DNA of 36,080 nt from Deltaproteobacteria bacterium (GCA_016213065.1 JACRBV010000055.1:1-36080); one strand, 5' to 3'; positions 1 through 7,830 are shown, counted from the stretch's first letter. The notes: a model not told the origin generated them from the sequence alone. A program made the numbers and translations.

Positions 1-1719
1 CTTCACCCCTTTTTGTTTTCCAGACTGAGTCTGACCAAAACAGGTTGGGTGTGAACCCGGGTAATCGCCATTGTTGTTTTGTCGAAGTAAAGAGGTCAAC
101 GCGGTCCATTTTTGATAATCACCTTTACCATTACCTTTATAGAAGATGCCTCCGGTGGTTGCCGCAAACAAACGGGCAGAGGTAGAAACAGCAACCGCAT
201 TCACCGGGAAGGTCTTAATCACCTTGTCCATGAAATTGGGATTTAATGTAGCTGTTACTTTATCGATACCCTTGAGTGCCGTAAAGAAATCAACATCCAT
301 TGTCTGAGCCAGAACATCCGTATAGTGAATTATGCTGACTTTATCACATTTGTTCTCAGCGGTGTTACACTTGAATCCTCCCTTATCGAGACCAACATAA
401 ACATCATTTGGTTTTTTGGAATCGGCGGCCACAACACGGACAGCTTTGCCGCTTCCCACTTTTTTCAATTCCGCAACAGGAAGATTGACGGGCTTGGAGC
501 ACAGTGTTCGATCTCCACTTTGGAGAAGGGCTGTGTAGCTTCCCGCCTTGGCTGGAATAGAAGGATTTTCGAGATTGAGCATTACAACTTCTCCACTTCC
601 ATCAACAAGATGGACCATTGCTCCTTGTGGTGCCGTAATCGCCAATGCAACCTGTTCTCCCACAAATACGGGACCGGTTGCTTTTGCTGTCACCACAAAC
701 TGGGAACAATCAAAAGCAAACACATCAGGCGATACAACAACAGTGGTCTGAGTTGTTTTGTCTCCCACCTTGGCTGTAGCTGTGAAAGTTGTGGGTTGAG
801 TAATGGCACTCATCGGGACAAGGAAACTTCCCCTGCCATCCGCATCTACCGCTTGATCCACAGGCAATCCCGGAAGAGCTGGCACAGATGTCAACGTTAC
901 TTTCGCATCTTTTGCAGAAACCTGCCAATCCAACTCAACGCTCGGAACGCCCGGCGGTTTGGGATTGAATTGTGTAGCCGTCAGCGTAATTTTCGGCGCA
1001 CTGCCCACAATAATAGACAACGTTTTTTCCTGTTTATCTTCACCCAATTTGGCGCTCAACGTATAAACCGTGTCTTCAGAAGGAGTGACCGTTGCACAAC
1101 CAGAGACGGGCAAAGTTGTGGGAGCGGCATCGCCACCAGCTTCCATTGCTTTCGTAGATGGGGCCGTGCATTCTCCCAGAACCGGCTGTTCACCGGTTGA
1201 AGCAGTAAGACTTATTTCAGCCTCTGCGGGGAGAACAGACCAGTGCAACACCGTTTGCTTGCCCGGTTCCAAGACATAGCTGTCTTTGTCAGCATCCTTC
1301 TCTAGTTCGGCATAAAAACTTTCGATGGATAATGCGGATTTAACCGTGATCGTCACCGTCTTTTGTACTGGCGGAGCCTCTTTTTTCGTCGCTGACAAAG
1401 TAAAGGTTGTTGTCTCCTTCACGGTAACTTTTGTCGATGATTTCATGTCTTCGGCTTTTTCAGAGGTAAAGTGAAAACCGCTGACGGTATTACTGGAGGC
1501 GATGTCAATGGAATCGGCACCGGTGACTTCCCAAGTAAGTTTGGCTTCGCCGGCGCTGGTCATCGTCAACGGATCTGCCGCAAACGATTTGATGCCAAGT
1601 CCTTCCGCGGGAGATACCGATGGGTTTGGAGTATCCACCTTCGGTTTCATTTTCAACACGCCGTCACTGCAACCGAGCAGAGACAACACGACCACCATCA
1701 ACGCGATTTTATTTTTCAT
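1..1719 (-). CDS. Large lipoprotein with Ig-like domains and propeller-like C-terminus (3' end outside window)
   Basis: I read this frame directly: it is open from an ATG at 1719 to the window edge (573 codons, no stop). The N-terminus is a lipoprotein signal: basic MKNK, a hydrophobic stretch, then LLGC with Cys17 as the lipidation site. Residues ~40-340 are Thr/Ser/Val-rich beta-type sequence in which Ig/PKD-like segments seem to recur, with phrases such as TVTITV and TFTLSATK. From ~410 the sequence changes to short strands with repeated Gly and Ala-Ala-Thr-Thr-Gly-Gly-Ile-Phe, which resembles beta-propeller blades of the sortilin/VPS10 or BNR type. It is the last visible gene of a minus-strand operon, 55 bases after the 725-residue gene. 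The start has AAGGG close upstream. The family is not recognised. A surface or periplasmic binding role is inference. Confidence 0.8.
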   Translation of the reverse strand, partial: MKNKIALMVVVLSLLGCSDGVLKMKPKVDTPNPSVSPAEGLGIKSFAADPLTMTSAGEAKLTWEVTGADSIDIASSNTVSGFHFTSEKAEDMKSSTKVTVKETTTFTLSATKKEAPPVQKTVTITVKSALSIESFYAELEKDADKDSYVLEPGKQTVLHWSVLPAEAEISLTASTGEQPVLGECTAPSTKAMEAGGDAAPTTLPVSGCATVTPSEDTVYTLSAKLGEDKQEKTLSIIVGSAPKITLTATQFNPKPPGVPSVELDWQVSAKDAKVTLTSVPALPGLPVDQAVDADGRGSFLVPMSAITQPTTFTATAKVGDKTTQTTVVVSPDVFAFDCSQFVVTAKATGPVFVGEQVALAITAPQGAMVHLVDGSGEVVMLNLENPSIPAKAGSYTALLQSGDRTLCSKPVNLPVAELKKVGSGKAVRVVAADSKKPNDVYVGLDKGGFKCNTAENKCDKVSIIHYTDVLAQTMDVDFFTALKGIDKVTATLNPNFMDKVIKTFPVNAVAVSTSARLFAATTGGIFYKGNGKGDYQKWTALTSLLRQNNNGDYPGSHPTCFGQTQSGKQKGVK

Positions 1720-1774
1720 ATCCCTTACCCCTTATCCTTGTGCCATCCATAGACGGATGGCTTTGTTAAAAAAT

Positions 1775-3952
1775 TTAAAACTTCGCCGTAAAAGCGGCCC
1801 CGATAAAATCACGTGAAGTGCCCTCTCCTGTCAGCACATCAGAAGATATCATGTGGGTATAAACTGCTCCCAATGTAATCGGCGATATTTTGTAACCCAA
1901 TTCCAAACTATAAATCGTTTCATTGCGGCCAACCTCAGTGGTAAACTCGCCGTTTCCACCTCCCGAAGTGCCATCGTTCAACCCATTGGGACTTGTCTGC
2001 TGTGTCGTATCCCCCTGAAAAATTCTGGTAACACTTCCCTCAGAATAGAAACCTCGGGATAAATCCGCTCTTAACTTACCTGCAAAGATATTTTTAACAG
2101 GAGTAAAATCACCATCTTTGGGTTTGAGTCCAATACCTATCCATCGGAAGTCAGCATTCCATTTTGTCCACTGTTCCAATTTCAATTGCAGTATGGCTAC
2201 ACCGACAAAAACATGTGCCGCATCTTCCGGTTTTGCCGTAAATGCCGGACCATCATATTCGCCAGCAAGGATAAGGGTAGCACCTCTTAAAATCCCTTCG
2301 TCGGACTTATACAATGAAAATAGGATGCTTGGCTCCAAAACGGGATAAGGATTCAATGTCCAGTCACTCTTTAATTTAGCGGCAACTTCGGCCGATATGG
2401 TGGCAATTTTTTCACCGAGCTTTTTGTTCCTGAAGCTATTTACGCGCGCATCCACACGCCACGGATTGTCCTGATCATTTTTTCCGGGGACGAGTACAAA
2501 AGGATATTCTTCTTTTGCATCCTCTGCGGCTTTTTTAAGTTCTGCCGGTGTCGTACCCAACGCTTTGGCAATTTCTTTTTCTTTTTCTTCCAAAGCTTTG
2601 GCATAACCATCCAACCCTAAGGCTGTTTTGAGTTTTGCGGGATTGGTTGGCAATTTAATAGTGGAAACAGCGGCGTGATCATCATAATCTTTCGACAACT
2701 CAAATTTTTTGGTCAAACCGAGAGTACCTGCTTTTTCTAACAAGTCTCCAAACAGTTTTATTCTCTCGTCTATTCCTGCGTAATCAAGGGCCAGATTCTT
2801 ACTTGCTTCAAATTTCGCGAGATCAACTCCTTTTGAATTCAATTCTGTTTTGATTTCGGAGACGCTTTTGCCGGACCACAGGGCAATGAGATCAATCAAC
2901 GCGGAGGGTTGAAGCGCGAAAAAAGGGACAAATGCCTTGGCGTTTTCTTTTTTGGGTAAATTACTATCGGACAACAACGATTCAAACCGTTGGGCTGCTT
3001 TTGTGGTCAATCCATTCCAGTCACCAGAAAACTGATCCTCATCCGCATTTTCAAAAATGGCCCGCACCACATCAAGGTAAATTTGGGCCGCTTTATCGCC
3101 CCATCTTGCTTTGGCTTTCTCGGTTAATTCTTTGGCAAGAGAACTTGCAGAAACGAGGTCCATCGGGGGAACTTCCATATCATTCGAACCGTTTATCGGC
3201 AGTGTTAAAGAAAGGCCCACCCCTCCTTCTGTTTCCAATTTGCGTCCGCTTAAGCCCCTTTTGGTGGCAGAAATCACACTGTCTGGATCAAAGCCGGCGG
3301 CAGCTTTATGCTCAAGAGTTCCAACAACTCCCACGGCATAAGAGGGTCTGTTTACAAGAGAATAGGCACCTTCCGCATCCAAAATAAAGGTACCCTTCTT
3401 CATTTCTTCTGTCGCACCTTCCGAAGCCGCCTTATCCCAAGGGGCAGGGGTATGCATTTGCAGTTTTTTTAGTTTAAGCTCAAGCGGTGACTTTCCTGCT
3501 GGCGCTTCGGCTGGGGTAGCATCAGAAGGCGAAGCCGCTCCACGAATCAAATCGAAATAATGCCAAAGGTCATTGATATTGGCGCCCTTACCAAGAGTAG
3601 GAGGAGTTTGAAGAAAGAAATCTCCACCCGCTACGGCGTCTGTTAATTCGTGCAAATCCTGACCGCTCCAAATGGATTTATAATCAGCGGCAACTCGCAA
3701 ATCACCACCGAGCATATCTTCACAGGCATCTTGTTTGGCAGGCTGATATGAACCCGAATTGGCACCAACTGCGGCATCGATTGGGTTAGCAGGATCTCCA
3801 TAATATAAGTCACAGGCCACTTGAATTTGATGCACCACTTTGGGGGCAATCTCATCCACTTTTGCTTTCGGTAGGAGAAATTCATTTTCTGCCCGTTCTC
3901 TTATTTTTGCTTCATTAACTTTGGTAGTTCTTGTTTGTCCGCCGGATTGCAT
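1775..3952 (-). CDS. Orphan 725-residue protein ending in a beta-barrel-like strand, no signal peptide
   Basis: The start is well supported by AAAGGAG seven bases upstream of ATG 3952. No family is recognised. Residues 1-40 are charged and helical with no hydrophobic core, so no Sec signal is visible. The middle is mixed helical. From about residue 502 to the end the pattern changes to alternating strands rich in Gly and aromatics, with a Gly/Asn/Ser-rich loop near 650-670, and the chain ends in Phe (GAAFTAKF). A final amphipathic strand ending in Phe is the usual signature of outer-membrane beta-barrels, which conflicts with the missing signal peptide. It lies 12 bases after the 253-residue gene and 55 before the lipoprotein gene, so all three are probably co-transcribed from the sigma-28-like promoter at 4767-4792. 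Outer-membrane location is inference only. Confidence 0.75.
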   Translation of the reverse strand: MQSGGQTRTTKVNEAKIRERAENEFLLPKAKVDEIAPKVVHQIQVACDLYYGDPANPIDAAVGANSGSYQPAKQDACEDMLGGDLRVAADYKSIWSGQDLHELTDAVAGGDFFLQTPPTLGKGANINDLWHYFDLIRGAASPSDATPAEAPAGKSPLELKLKKLQMHTPAPWDKAASEGATEEMKKGTFILDAEGAYSLVNRPSYAVGVVGTLEHKAAAGFDPDSVISATKRGLSGRKLETEGGVGLSLTLPINGSNDMEVPPMDLVSASSLAKELTEKAKARWGDKAAQIYLDVVRAIFENADEDQFSGDWNGLTTKAAQRFESLLSDSNLPKKENAKAFVPFFALQPSALIDLIALWSGKSVSEIKTELNSKGVDLAKFEASKNLALDYAGIDERIKLFGDLLEKAGTLGLTKKFELSKDYDDHAAVSTIKLPTNPAKLKTALGLDGYAKALEEKEKEIAKALGTTPAELKKAAEDAKEEYPFVLVPGKNDQDNPWRVDARVNSFRNKKLGEKIATISAEVAAKLKSDWTLNPYPVLEPSILFSLYKSDEGILRGATLILAGEYDGPAFTAKPEDAAHVFVGVAILQLKLEQWTKWNADFRWIGIGLKPKDGDFTPVKNIFAGKLRADLSRGFYSEGSVTRIFQGDTTQQTSPNGLNDGTSGGGNGEFTTEVGRNETIYSLELGYKISPITLGAVYTHMISSDVLTGEGTSRDFIGAAFTAKF

Positions 3953-3964
3953 AATAAAACTCCT

Positions 3965-4726
3965 TTATTTATAAGGTATAACTTTTGGTCTTGCTTTTGG
4001 TTCTGGTTTATCCCTGCATATGCCGCCTTCTAATGTTTGAGTTGGTTTGCATTCAATTGGTTTCGGTTCGCAGACGACATCGTTGACACATCTGTCTTCA
4101 CCGGCACCCGCAACAGTAAGGCATCGATTGGAAACACATTCGGTGTGTTGCGGTGAGGGCTCTACTTTTTCTTCTCGTGCATGTGCTTTTTTACCTTTTC
4201 CTGCATCCTTGTTTGAAGCAGCTTTCGCATGTCCTGTTGGTGCCGCCGTTTTCGCCGCTTCTAAATCTGTTCTGCATTGAACCAATTCTCCTTCAATTTT
4301 GGCTTTATCAGCGATGCACCGATTCTTTTCACCCGAGAGTTGCAAGTAAGCAATATCATTTTGACAGTAGGTCGCGACACCAAGTCTGACATGGTCAATG
4401 ATGTCTCTGTCGCTCGACCAAAAAACATTGATCGCGGCCTGTCTTAAAGCGGCATCAACTTCTGCGCATTGATCACTTCGATAAATTCTTATTGCAACAA
4501 GTGGAGAGGAGAGTCGTGAAAGAGCCATATTGTATTCCGAAGCCCAGCACCACGCCCCGCAATCTGGCTTTCTCGCAAAATTCACGGCGGCTAAAATATA
4601 TTGATCGATGGTTGAATTTTTTACTGCGTTGGTCGTATCAGGCTTCAAATCAGCCACAGCTACATCCGCATTTTTTACATCTGAAAATTGAACTACTCTG
4701 ACTGGAACATCTCCGCCTGCCATCAT
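3965..4726 (-). CDS. Orphan 253-residue protein with Cys-rich C-terminal tail
   Basis: First gene of the three-gene operon. The start MMAGGD has AAAGGAG ending five bases upstream of the ATG. Residues 1-130 are mixed, with a Cys-x-x-x-Cys pair (CGAWC) near residue 56. Residues ~130-160 are helical with three cysteines. A Lys/Ala-rich linker follows, and the last ~65 residues carry eight cysteines in spaced pairs (ECVSNRC, RCVNDVVC, ECKP, GGICRD), like small disulfide-bonded extracellular modules. No signal peptide or membrane segment is visible, which is odd for a probable disulfide-rich protein. Possible explanations are a non-classical secretion route, assembly with the neighbouring barrel-like protein, or metal binding by the cysteines. 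I recognise no family. Confidence 0.75.
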   Translation of the reverse strand: MMAGGDVPVRVVQFSDVKNADVAVADLKPDTTNAVKNSTIDQYILAAVNFARKPDCGAWCWASEYNMALSRLSSPLVAIRIYRSDQCAEVDAALRQAAINVFWSSDRDIIDHVRLGVATYCQNDIAYLQLSGEKNRCIADKAKIEGELVQCRTDLEAAKTAAPTGHAKAASNKDAGKGKKAHAREEKVEPSPQHTECVSNRCLTVAGAGEDRCVNDVVCEPKPIECKPTQTLEGGICRDKPEPKARPKVIPYK

Positions 4727-4766
4727 AAGCTCTCCTTTATGTAGAACACGCTCTATTCATTACAGG

Positions 4767-4792
4767 TATCGTCACTCCTAAAAAAAAGTTGC
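4767..4792 (-). promoter_or_regulatory. Sigma-28-type promoter, site A
   Basis: Read on the minus strand: GCAACTTT, 11 bases, GACGATA. It differs by one base in the -10 from the four other copies in the window. A start about seven bases downstream (near 4759) would give a leader of ~33 nt containing the AAAGGAG of the 4726 gene. The E. coli FliA consensus is TAAAGTTT, 11 bases, GCCGATAA, so the layout is the same and the -35 is partly different. Confidence 0.7.
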
Positions 4793-4860
4793 GTACTTTT
4801 TTCACTTTTTTTGAAAATTTTTGAAGCCAAAAAAATACCAAACAATTCCAACCACTTACA

Positions 4861-4912
4861 AAGGTGTCCGACACCTACAGGGGGGGCCCCCCTTGTAAGT
4901 GTCGGACACTTA
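4861..4912. repeat. REP-like long palindrome
   Basis: Two arms of about 25 bases (4861-4886 and 4887-4911) pair with about three mismatches around a G-tract/C-tract centre. Each arm contains its own 15-base near-palindrome: AGGTGTCCGACACCT on the left and AAGTGTCGGACACTT on the right. Nested palindromes of this kind resemble REP/BIME elements mobilised by RAYT transposases. No transposase lies in the window. It sits just upstream of the first nucleotidyltransferase gene and could also act as a transcription barrier. Confidence 0.75.
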
Positions 4913-4965
4913 GAAGAAGGTTACGCCGTGACAAGCAAAAACAATTCTGATAATTTTTGGGCACT

Positions 4966-5298
4966 ATGCACTGTTTGTCATCATTGGAACAAAAAACATT
5001 GAGTGAATTCAAACAAAGGGTTTTGCAACGTTTTGGACCGCGCATAACAGAAATAAAAATTTTTGGTTCAACGGTCCGTGGAGAACGCCGTTTGTATTCC
5101 GACATTGATATTCTTATTCTCATTGAAAACCTGACAGCAGAGGAGAAGCGTTGGGTATGGGACGAAGCGACTCACATCAACATTGAAAAAGACACTATTT
5201 TGTCTCCACTGGTCATGACCCCGGAAGAATTTCAGAAACTGCGCGACAGAGAACGCCGCATTGCGCTGGATATTGATCGCGAAGGAGTGTCTCTATGA
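4966..5298 (+). CDS. MNT-type nucleotidyltransferase, antitoxin-like partner of downstream HEPN protein
   Basis: A minimal nucleotidyltransferase of 110 residues. The polymerase-beta-fold signature is complete: GS at residues 34-35, then a Gly, and Ser45-Asp46-x-Asp48 (SDIDIL), which supplies the metal-binding acids. Proteins of this size pair with HEPN proteins. In characterised MntA/HepT systems the MNT protein neutralises the HEPN RNase by transferring AMP groups to it. I chose ATG 4966. A TTG three codons upstream (4957) is the alternative, and neither has a convincing ribosome-binding site. The stop overlaps the next start in ATGA, which indicates translational coupling. The toxin-antitoxin role is inferred from the family and the pairing. 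Confidence 0.85.
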   Translation: MHCLSSLEQKTLSEFKQRVLQRFGPRITEIKIFGSTVRGERRLYSDIDILILIENLTAEEKRWVWDEATHINIEKDTILSPLVMTPEEFQKLRDRERRIALDIDREGVSL

Positions 5299-5714
5299 AT
5301 GAAAAAAATAAAAAGCTTAATATTCAGGATGAATGGGAAAGGGCATTGACGGTTATAAAAGAAGCGCGGGTTTTAGCGGGACAACATCTTCCGGAGGGCG
5401 CCACATCCAGAGCTTATTACGCCGCCTTCCATGCAACACAGGCAGTGCTTCTCACGGAGGGACTGCAACCCAAAACACATCAAGGCGCTCTTTATTTGTT
5501 TAATCATCATTTTGTTAAAAGGGGATTCATTGAACCGGAGCAGTCGCAAATTCTGGCACGCGCCGCCAAGTATCGTGAGGAAGCCGATTACCGCCACACC
5601 ATGATTTTTAGCGAGGGACTAGCCGAAGAAACAATTCGGGAGGTATCCAATTTTCTGAAACGAATGCATGTTTTCCTCAAACAGGCAGGTTATGATCTCC
5701 CCTCTCCGATATGA
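5295..5714 (+). CDS. HEPN-domain protein (UPF0332-like), partner of the upstream MNT protein
   Basis: 139 residues, all helical. Family signs are SRAYYAAFHA near residues 36-45 and the helix KYREEADYRH near 94-103. The latter gives an Arg-x6-His spacing like the Rx4-6H catalytic motif of HEPN ribonucleases. The start codon overlaps the stop of the nucleotidyltransferase gene by four bases and its own end overlaps the next gene by four, so four genes form one tightly coupled unit. The likely role is the RNase (toxin) or substrate-binding half of a MNT/HEPN pair. It belongs to a different HEPN subfamily from the second module downstream. Whether it is toxic cannot be seen from sequence. Confidence 0.82.
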   Translation: MNEKNKKLNIQDEWERALTVIKEARVLAGQHLPEGATSRAYYAAFHATQAVLLTEGLQPKTHQGALYLFNHHFVKRGFIEPEQSQILARAAKYREEADYRHTMIFSEGLAEETIREVSNFLKRMHVFLKQAGYDLPSPI

Positions 5715-6058
5715 TCCCCACGGTCCAAAAATACAAAAAAGTCATCCTAAATACCATTTTCCAGCATTTGACCCCCGAAGACTGCATTGTGTTTCTGTTT
5801 GGATCGCAGGCTACGGGGGAGGCGCTTGAAACTTCTGATATTGATATTGGCATTCTTTGTCGCGACAAAATTTCCGCGAAAGCTTTTGTAGAAGCCGAGG
5901 AAGTTCTCAACACCGATTTACCCACTCTAAGAAAAATTGATCTTGTCGATTTTTCATCTGTTGATAAGAAGGTGCGACAAGAAGCGTTGAAGGAGATTAA
6001 AATATGGCACGTCGGGAAAAATTGTCGCGCACTTTCGAAAAATTTGAAGCTGGTCTGA
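5711..6058 (+). CDS. Second MNT-type nucleotidyltransferase (HI0073-like)
   Basis: 115 residues with the full nucleotidyltransferase motif: GSQATG at residues 31-36 and Ser42-Asp43-x-Asp45 (SDIDIG). The C-terminal phrase around DLPTLRKIDLVDF and EIKIWHVGK fits the HI0073/MntA group. The start overlaps the end of the preceding HEPN gene by four bases. The 3' end overlaps the next gene by 55 bases, which is long for a coupled pair: the last ~18 residues are read in a second frame as the start of the HepT-like protein. It is probably the AMP-transferring antitoxin of the second module. Confidence 0.87.
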   Translation: MIPTVQKYKKVILNTIFQHLTPEDCIVFLFGSQATGEALETSDIDIGILCRDKISAKAFVEAEEVLNTDLPTLRKIDLVDFSSVDKKVRQEALKEIKIWHVGKNCRALSKNLKLV

Positions 6059-6417
6059 TCAAACTTAAAGAAGCAACCACAAGCGACTTCGAATCAAAAT
6101 TTGATAAAGACATTCTGGTTGAAATTGTCACAAAACGTTTTGAATATACTTTTGAAAGCATGTGGAAATGTCTCAAGGAAATTTTGCTGGCAGAGGGTAT
6201 TCAAACGGAATCTCCTTTAAGTTGTTTCAAGGAAGCTTTCAAACTGGGGTTGATCGACAAAAAACAGGAAGAGGTTTTTCCCTTCATGGTCAAAAAAAGA
6301 AACGAAATTGTGCACATTTATTCCGATGAAGATGCGTATGAAATTTATCTTTTAATCAAAAGCACTTTTCTTGAAGTCATTTCCAATCTGTTTGAAAAAA
6401 TTCGCGTCAAAATATAA
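6004..6417 (+). CDS. HepT-like / HI0074-family HEPN protein with RNEIVHIY motif
   Basis: 137 residues of the nucleotidyltransferase substrate-binding (HI0074) family. The catalytic HEPN motif is explicit in KKRNEIVHIY: Arg, four residues, His, x, Tyr. In characterised HepT toxins the Arg and His form the RNase site and the motif Tyr is the residue modified by MntA. SFESMWKCLKEIL-like and SPLSCFKEAF-like helices near residues 50-80 are typical of this family. The start MARREKL lies inside the preceding gene. Three bases separate its stop from hemE, so hemE may be partly transcribed with this module. Toxicity is inferred from the intact motif. Confidence 0.87.
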   Translation: MARREKLSRTFEKFEAGLIKLKEATTSDFESKFDKDILVEIVTKRFEYTFESMWKCLKEILLAEGIQTESPLSCFKEAFKLGLIDKKQEEVFPFMVKKRNEIVHIYSDEDAYEIYLLIKSTFLEVISNLFEKIRVKI

Positions 6418-6420
6418 TTT

Positions 6421-7458
6421 ATGAACAGTCTTCAACGTTTTTCGAACGCCTGCTTTTGCAAGAACAAGGATCGCCCGCCGGTTTGGTTGATGCGGCAGGC
6501 GGGGCGGTTTCTGCCGGAGTATCGCGCCTTGAGGGAAAAACATGATTTCATGACGCTTCTCAAAACGGACGAACTCATCACGGAAGTTTCCCTGCAACCG
6601 TGGCGGCGTCTTCACATGGATGCGGTGATTGTTTTCGCCGACATTCTTCTTCTTCCGAATGTGATGGGGATGGAATTGAATTTTCTGGAAGGTCAAGGAC
6701 CGAAGTTTTCAAAACTCATTGCCTCACAAAAAGATATTGATGCACTCAAACCGGTTGAACCGAAAAAAGATATTCCCTTTTTGCTGAGTGCTCTTCGCAA
6801 CATCAGAAAAGAAATTAAAGAAGACGCCGCACTTCTTGGTTTTGCCGGAAGTCCGTGGACGGTGGCTTCGTATATAATGGATGATTTCGAAAACATCGGC
6901 AAAAAAAATCCGGAATTGTTGAAAAATACTTTGTCGCGGTTAACCCACGAAACCATTGTTTATCTTTCCGCAAAAGTGGATGCGGGTGTGGATGCCATTC
7001 AGATTTTTGACAGTTGGGGGGGGGTTCTCTCTCCGGAAGATTACCGCGTCTGGTCTGCTCCTTATATAAAGGAGATTGTCACAGCTTTGAAAAAGCGCGG
7101 CGTGCCGATCATTCTTTACGTGAAGGAGAGCGGACCACATCTTCAGACCATGATTGAAACTGGATGCGATGTTATTTCGATCGGATGGGAAACCTCTTTG
7201 GAGGAGGCCAAGAAAAAAGCGTTGGGCAAAACCGCCATTCAGGGAAATTTCAATCCACACATCCTAATGCAAGCGACACCCGACGAAATCCGGCAACAAA
7301 CTCAAATCATGTTAAAGACCATGCAAGACTATCCCGGCTACATCGCCAACCTAGGCCACGGCATTTTGCCCAAAACACCGGTGGAAAATGTGGAAGCATT
7401 CATAAAAAGCTGTCAGCGATCAGCTGTCAGCTTTCAGCAGGAAAAGATAAAACGATGA
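6421..7458 (+). CDS. hemE: Uroporphyrinogen decarboxylase
   Basis: Decarboxylates the four acetate side chains of uroporphyrinogen III to give coproporphyrinogen III in heme synthesis (cytoplasm). The N-terminal signature RPPVWLMRQAGRFLPEYR (residues 18-35) is complete, including the substrate-binding Arg pair. Also present are the active-site Asp in FADILLLP, the segment DAIQIFDSWGG near 190 and the C-terminal phrase NLGHGILP. The total of 345 residues is normal. The last ~16 residues (from CQRSAVSF) are encoded by the left inverted repeat of the S23 element, so the native C-terminus was probably replaced when that element arrived. The stop overlaps the start of the four-helix-bundle gene. 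hemH lies just beyond. Confidence 0.96.
   Translation: MNSLQRFSNACFCKNKDRPPVWLMRQAGRFLPEYRALREKHDFMTLLKTDELITEVSLQPWRRLHMDAVIVFADILLLPNVMGMELNFLEGQGPKFSKLIASQKDIDALKPVEPKKDIPFLLSALRNIRKEIKEDAALLGFAGSPWTVASYIMDDFENIGKKNPELLKNTLSRLTHETIVYLSAKVDAGVDAIQIFDSWGGVLSPEDYRVWSAPYIKEIVTALKKRGVPIILYVKESGPHLQTMIETGCDVISIGWETSLEEAKKKALGKTAIQGNFNPHILMQATPDEIRQQTQIMLKTMQDYPGYIANLGHGILPKTPVENVEAFIKSCQRSAVSFQQEKIKR
7408..7425 (+). repeat. Left inverted repeat of the S23 element
   Basis: AGCTGTCAGCGATCAGCT, an exact inverted match of 7802-7819. It lies in a wider stretch (7405-7440) built from variants of the unit CAGCTGTCAGC / CAGCTTTCAGC. It also encodes the last residues of HemE. Confidence 0.85.
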
Positions 7459-7814
7459 AAGATTTTAGGGAATTAAAAATTTGGGAGAAGAGCCACAAAT
7501 TGTCCTTATGCATTTACAAAATTACCAAAGACTTTCCCAAGGAGGAACTTTATGGACTTACAAGTCAAATTAGACGCGCTTGTACATCCATTGCCACTAA
7601 TATAGCAGAGGGCTGTGGAAGAGATAGTGATGCTGAACTCCATCGATTTCTTGTTATCGCAATGGGATCGGCAAGCGAAGTTGAGTACCTGCTTTTATTG
7701 TCGAACGATCTGAACCTGATACATAGAAGCAACTATCTTCAACTAAACGAGGACATTATTGAAATTAAACGCATGCTTGGGTCTTTTATTCAAAAGCTGA
7801 AAGCTGATCGCTGA
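7455..7814 (+). CDS. Four-helix-bundle protein of the S23 / 23S rRNA intervening-sequence family
   Basis: 119 residues of the family named after open frames found in 23S rRNA intervening sequences. The diagnostic order is present: FRELKIWEKSHKLSL, then TKDFPKEELYGLTSQIRRA, then SIATNIAEGCGR with FLVIAMGSASEVEYLL. The fold is a four-helix bundle and no activity is established for the family. The start ATG 7455 overlaps the hemE stop (ATGA). The frame is open further upstream inside hemE but that is an artefact. The gene is bracketed by 18-base inverted repeats and its stop codon lies in the right one. It looks like a small mobile passenger placed between two heme genes. Confidence 0.9.
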   Translation: MKDFRELKIWEKSHKLSLCIYKITKDFPKEELYGLTSQIRRACTSIATNIAEGCGRDSDAELHRFLVIAMGSASEVEYLLLLSNDLNLIHRSNYLQLNEDIIEIKRMLGSFIQKLKADR

Positions 7815-7819
7815 CAGCT
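7802..7819 (-). repeat. Right inverted repeat of the S23 element
   Basis: AGCTGATCGCTGACAGCT, the exact reverse complement of 7408-7425. The similar repeat-like stretch spans 7791-7828. It ends three bases before hemH and contains the stop of the four-helix-bundle gene. Confidence 0.85.
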
Positions 7820-7830
7820 GATAGCTTCTT

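Noticed and set aside
325-1200. Plus-strand open frame of 291 codons
   Set aside because: Low-complexity, Cys/His/Arg-rich translation without any motif; it is the antisense of the lipoprotein gene, which has a proper signal peptide and ribosome-binding site.
3187-3215. Another TATCGGC followed by an A-rich stretch, like a sixth sigma-28-type site
   Set aside because: It lies inside the 725-residue gene, lacks the AAAGTTGC box at the right distance, and no gene starts nearby.
4811-5002. Short plus-strand open frame spanning the REP-like palindrome
   Set aside because: It runs through the palindrome and into the nucleotidyltransferase gene in another frame; no family signal.
7164-7454. Upstream extension of the four-helix-bundle reading frame into hemE
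   Set aside because: hemE is a complete conserved enzyme in another frame; family similarity of the small protein begins exactly at ATG 7455.
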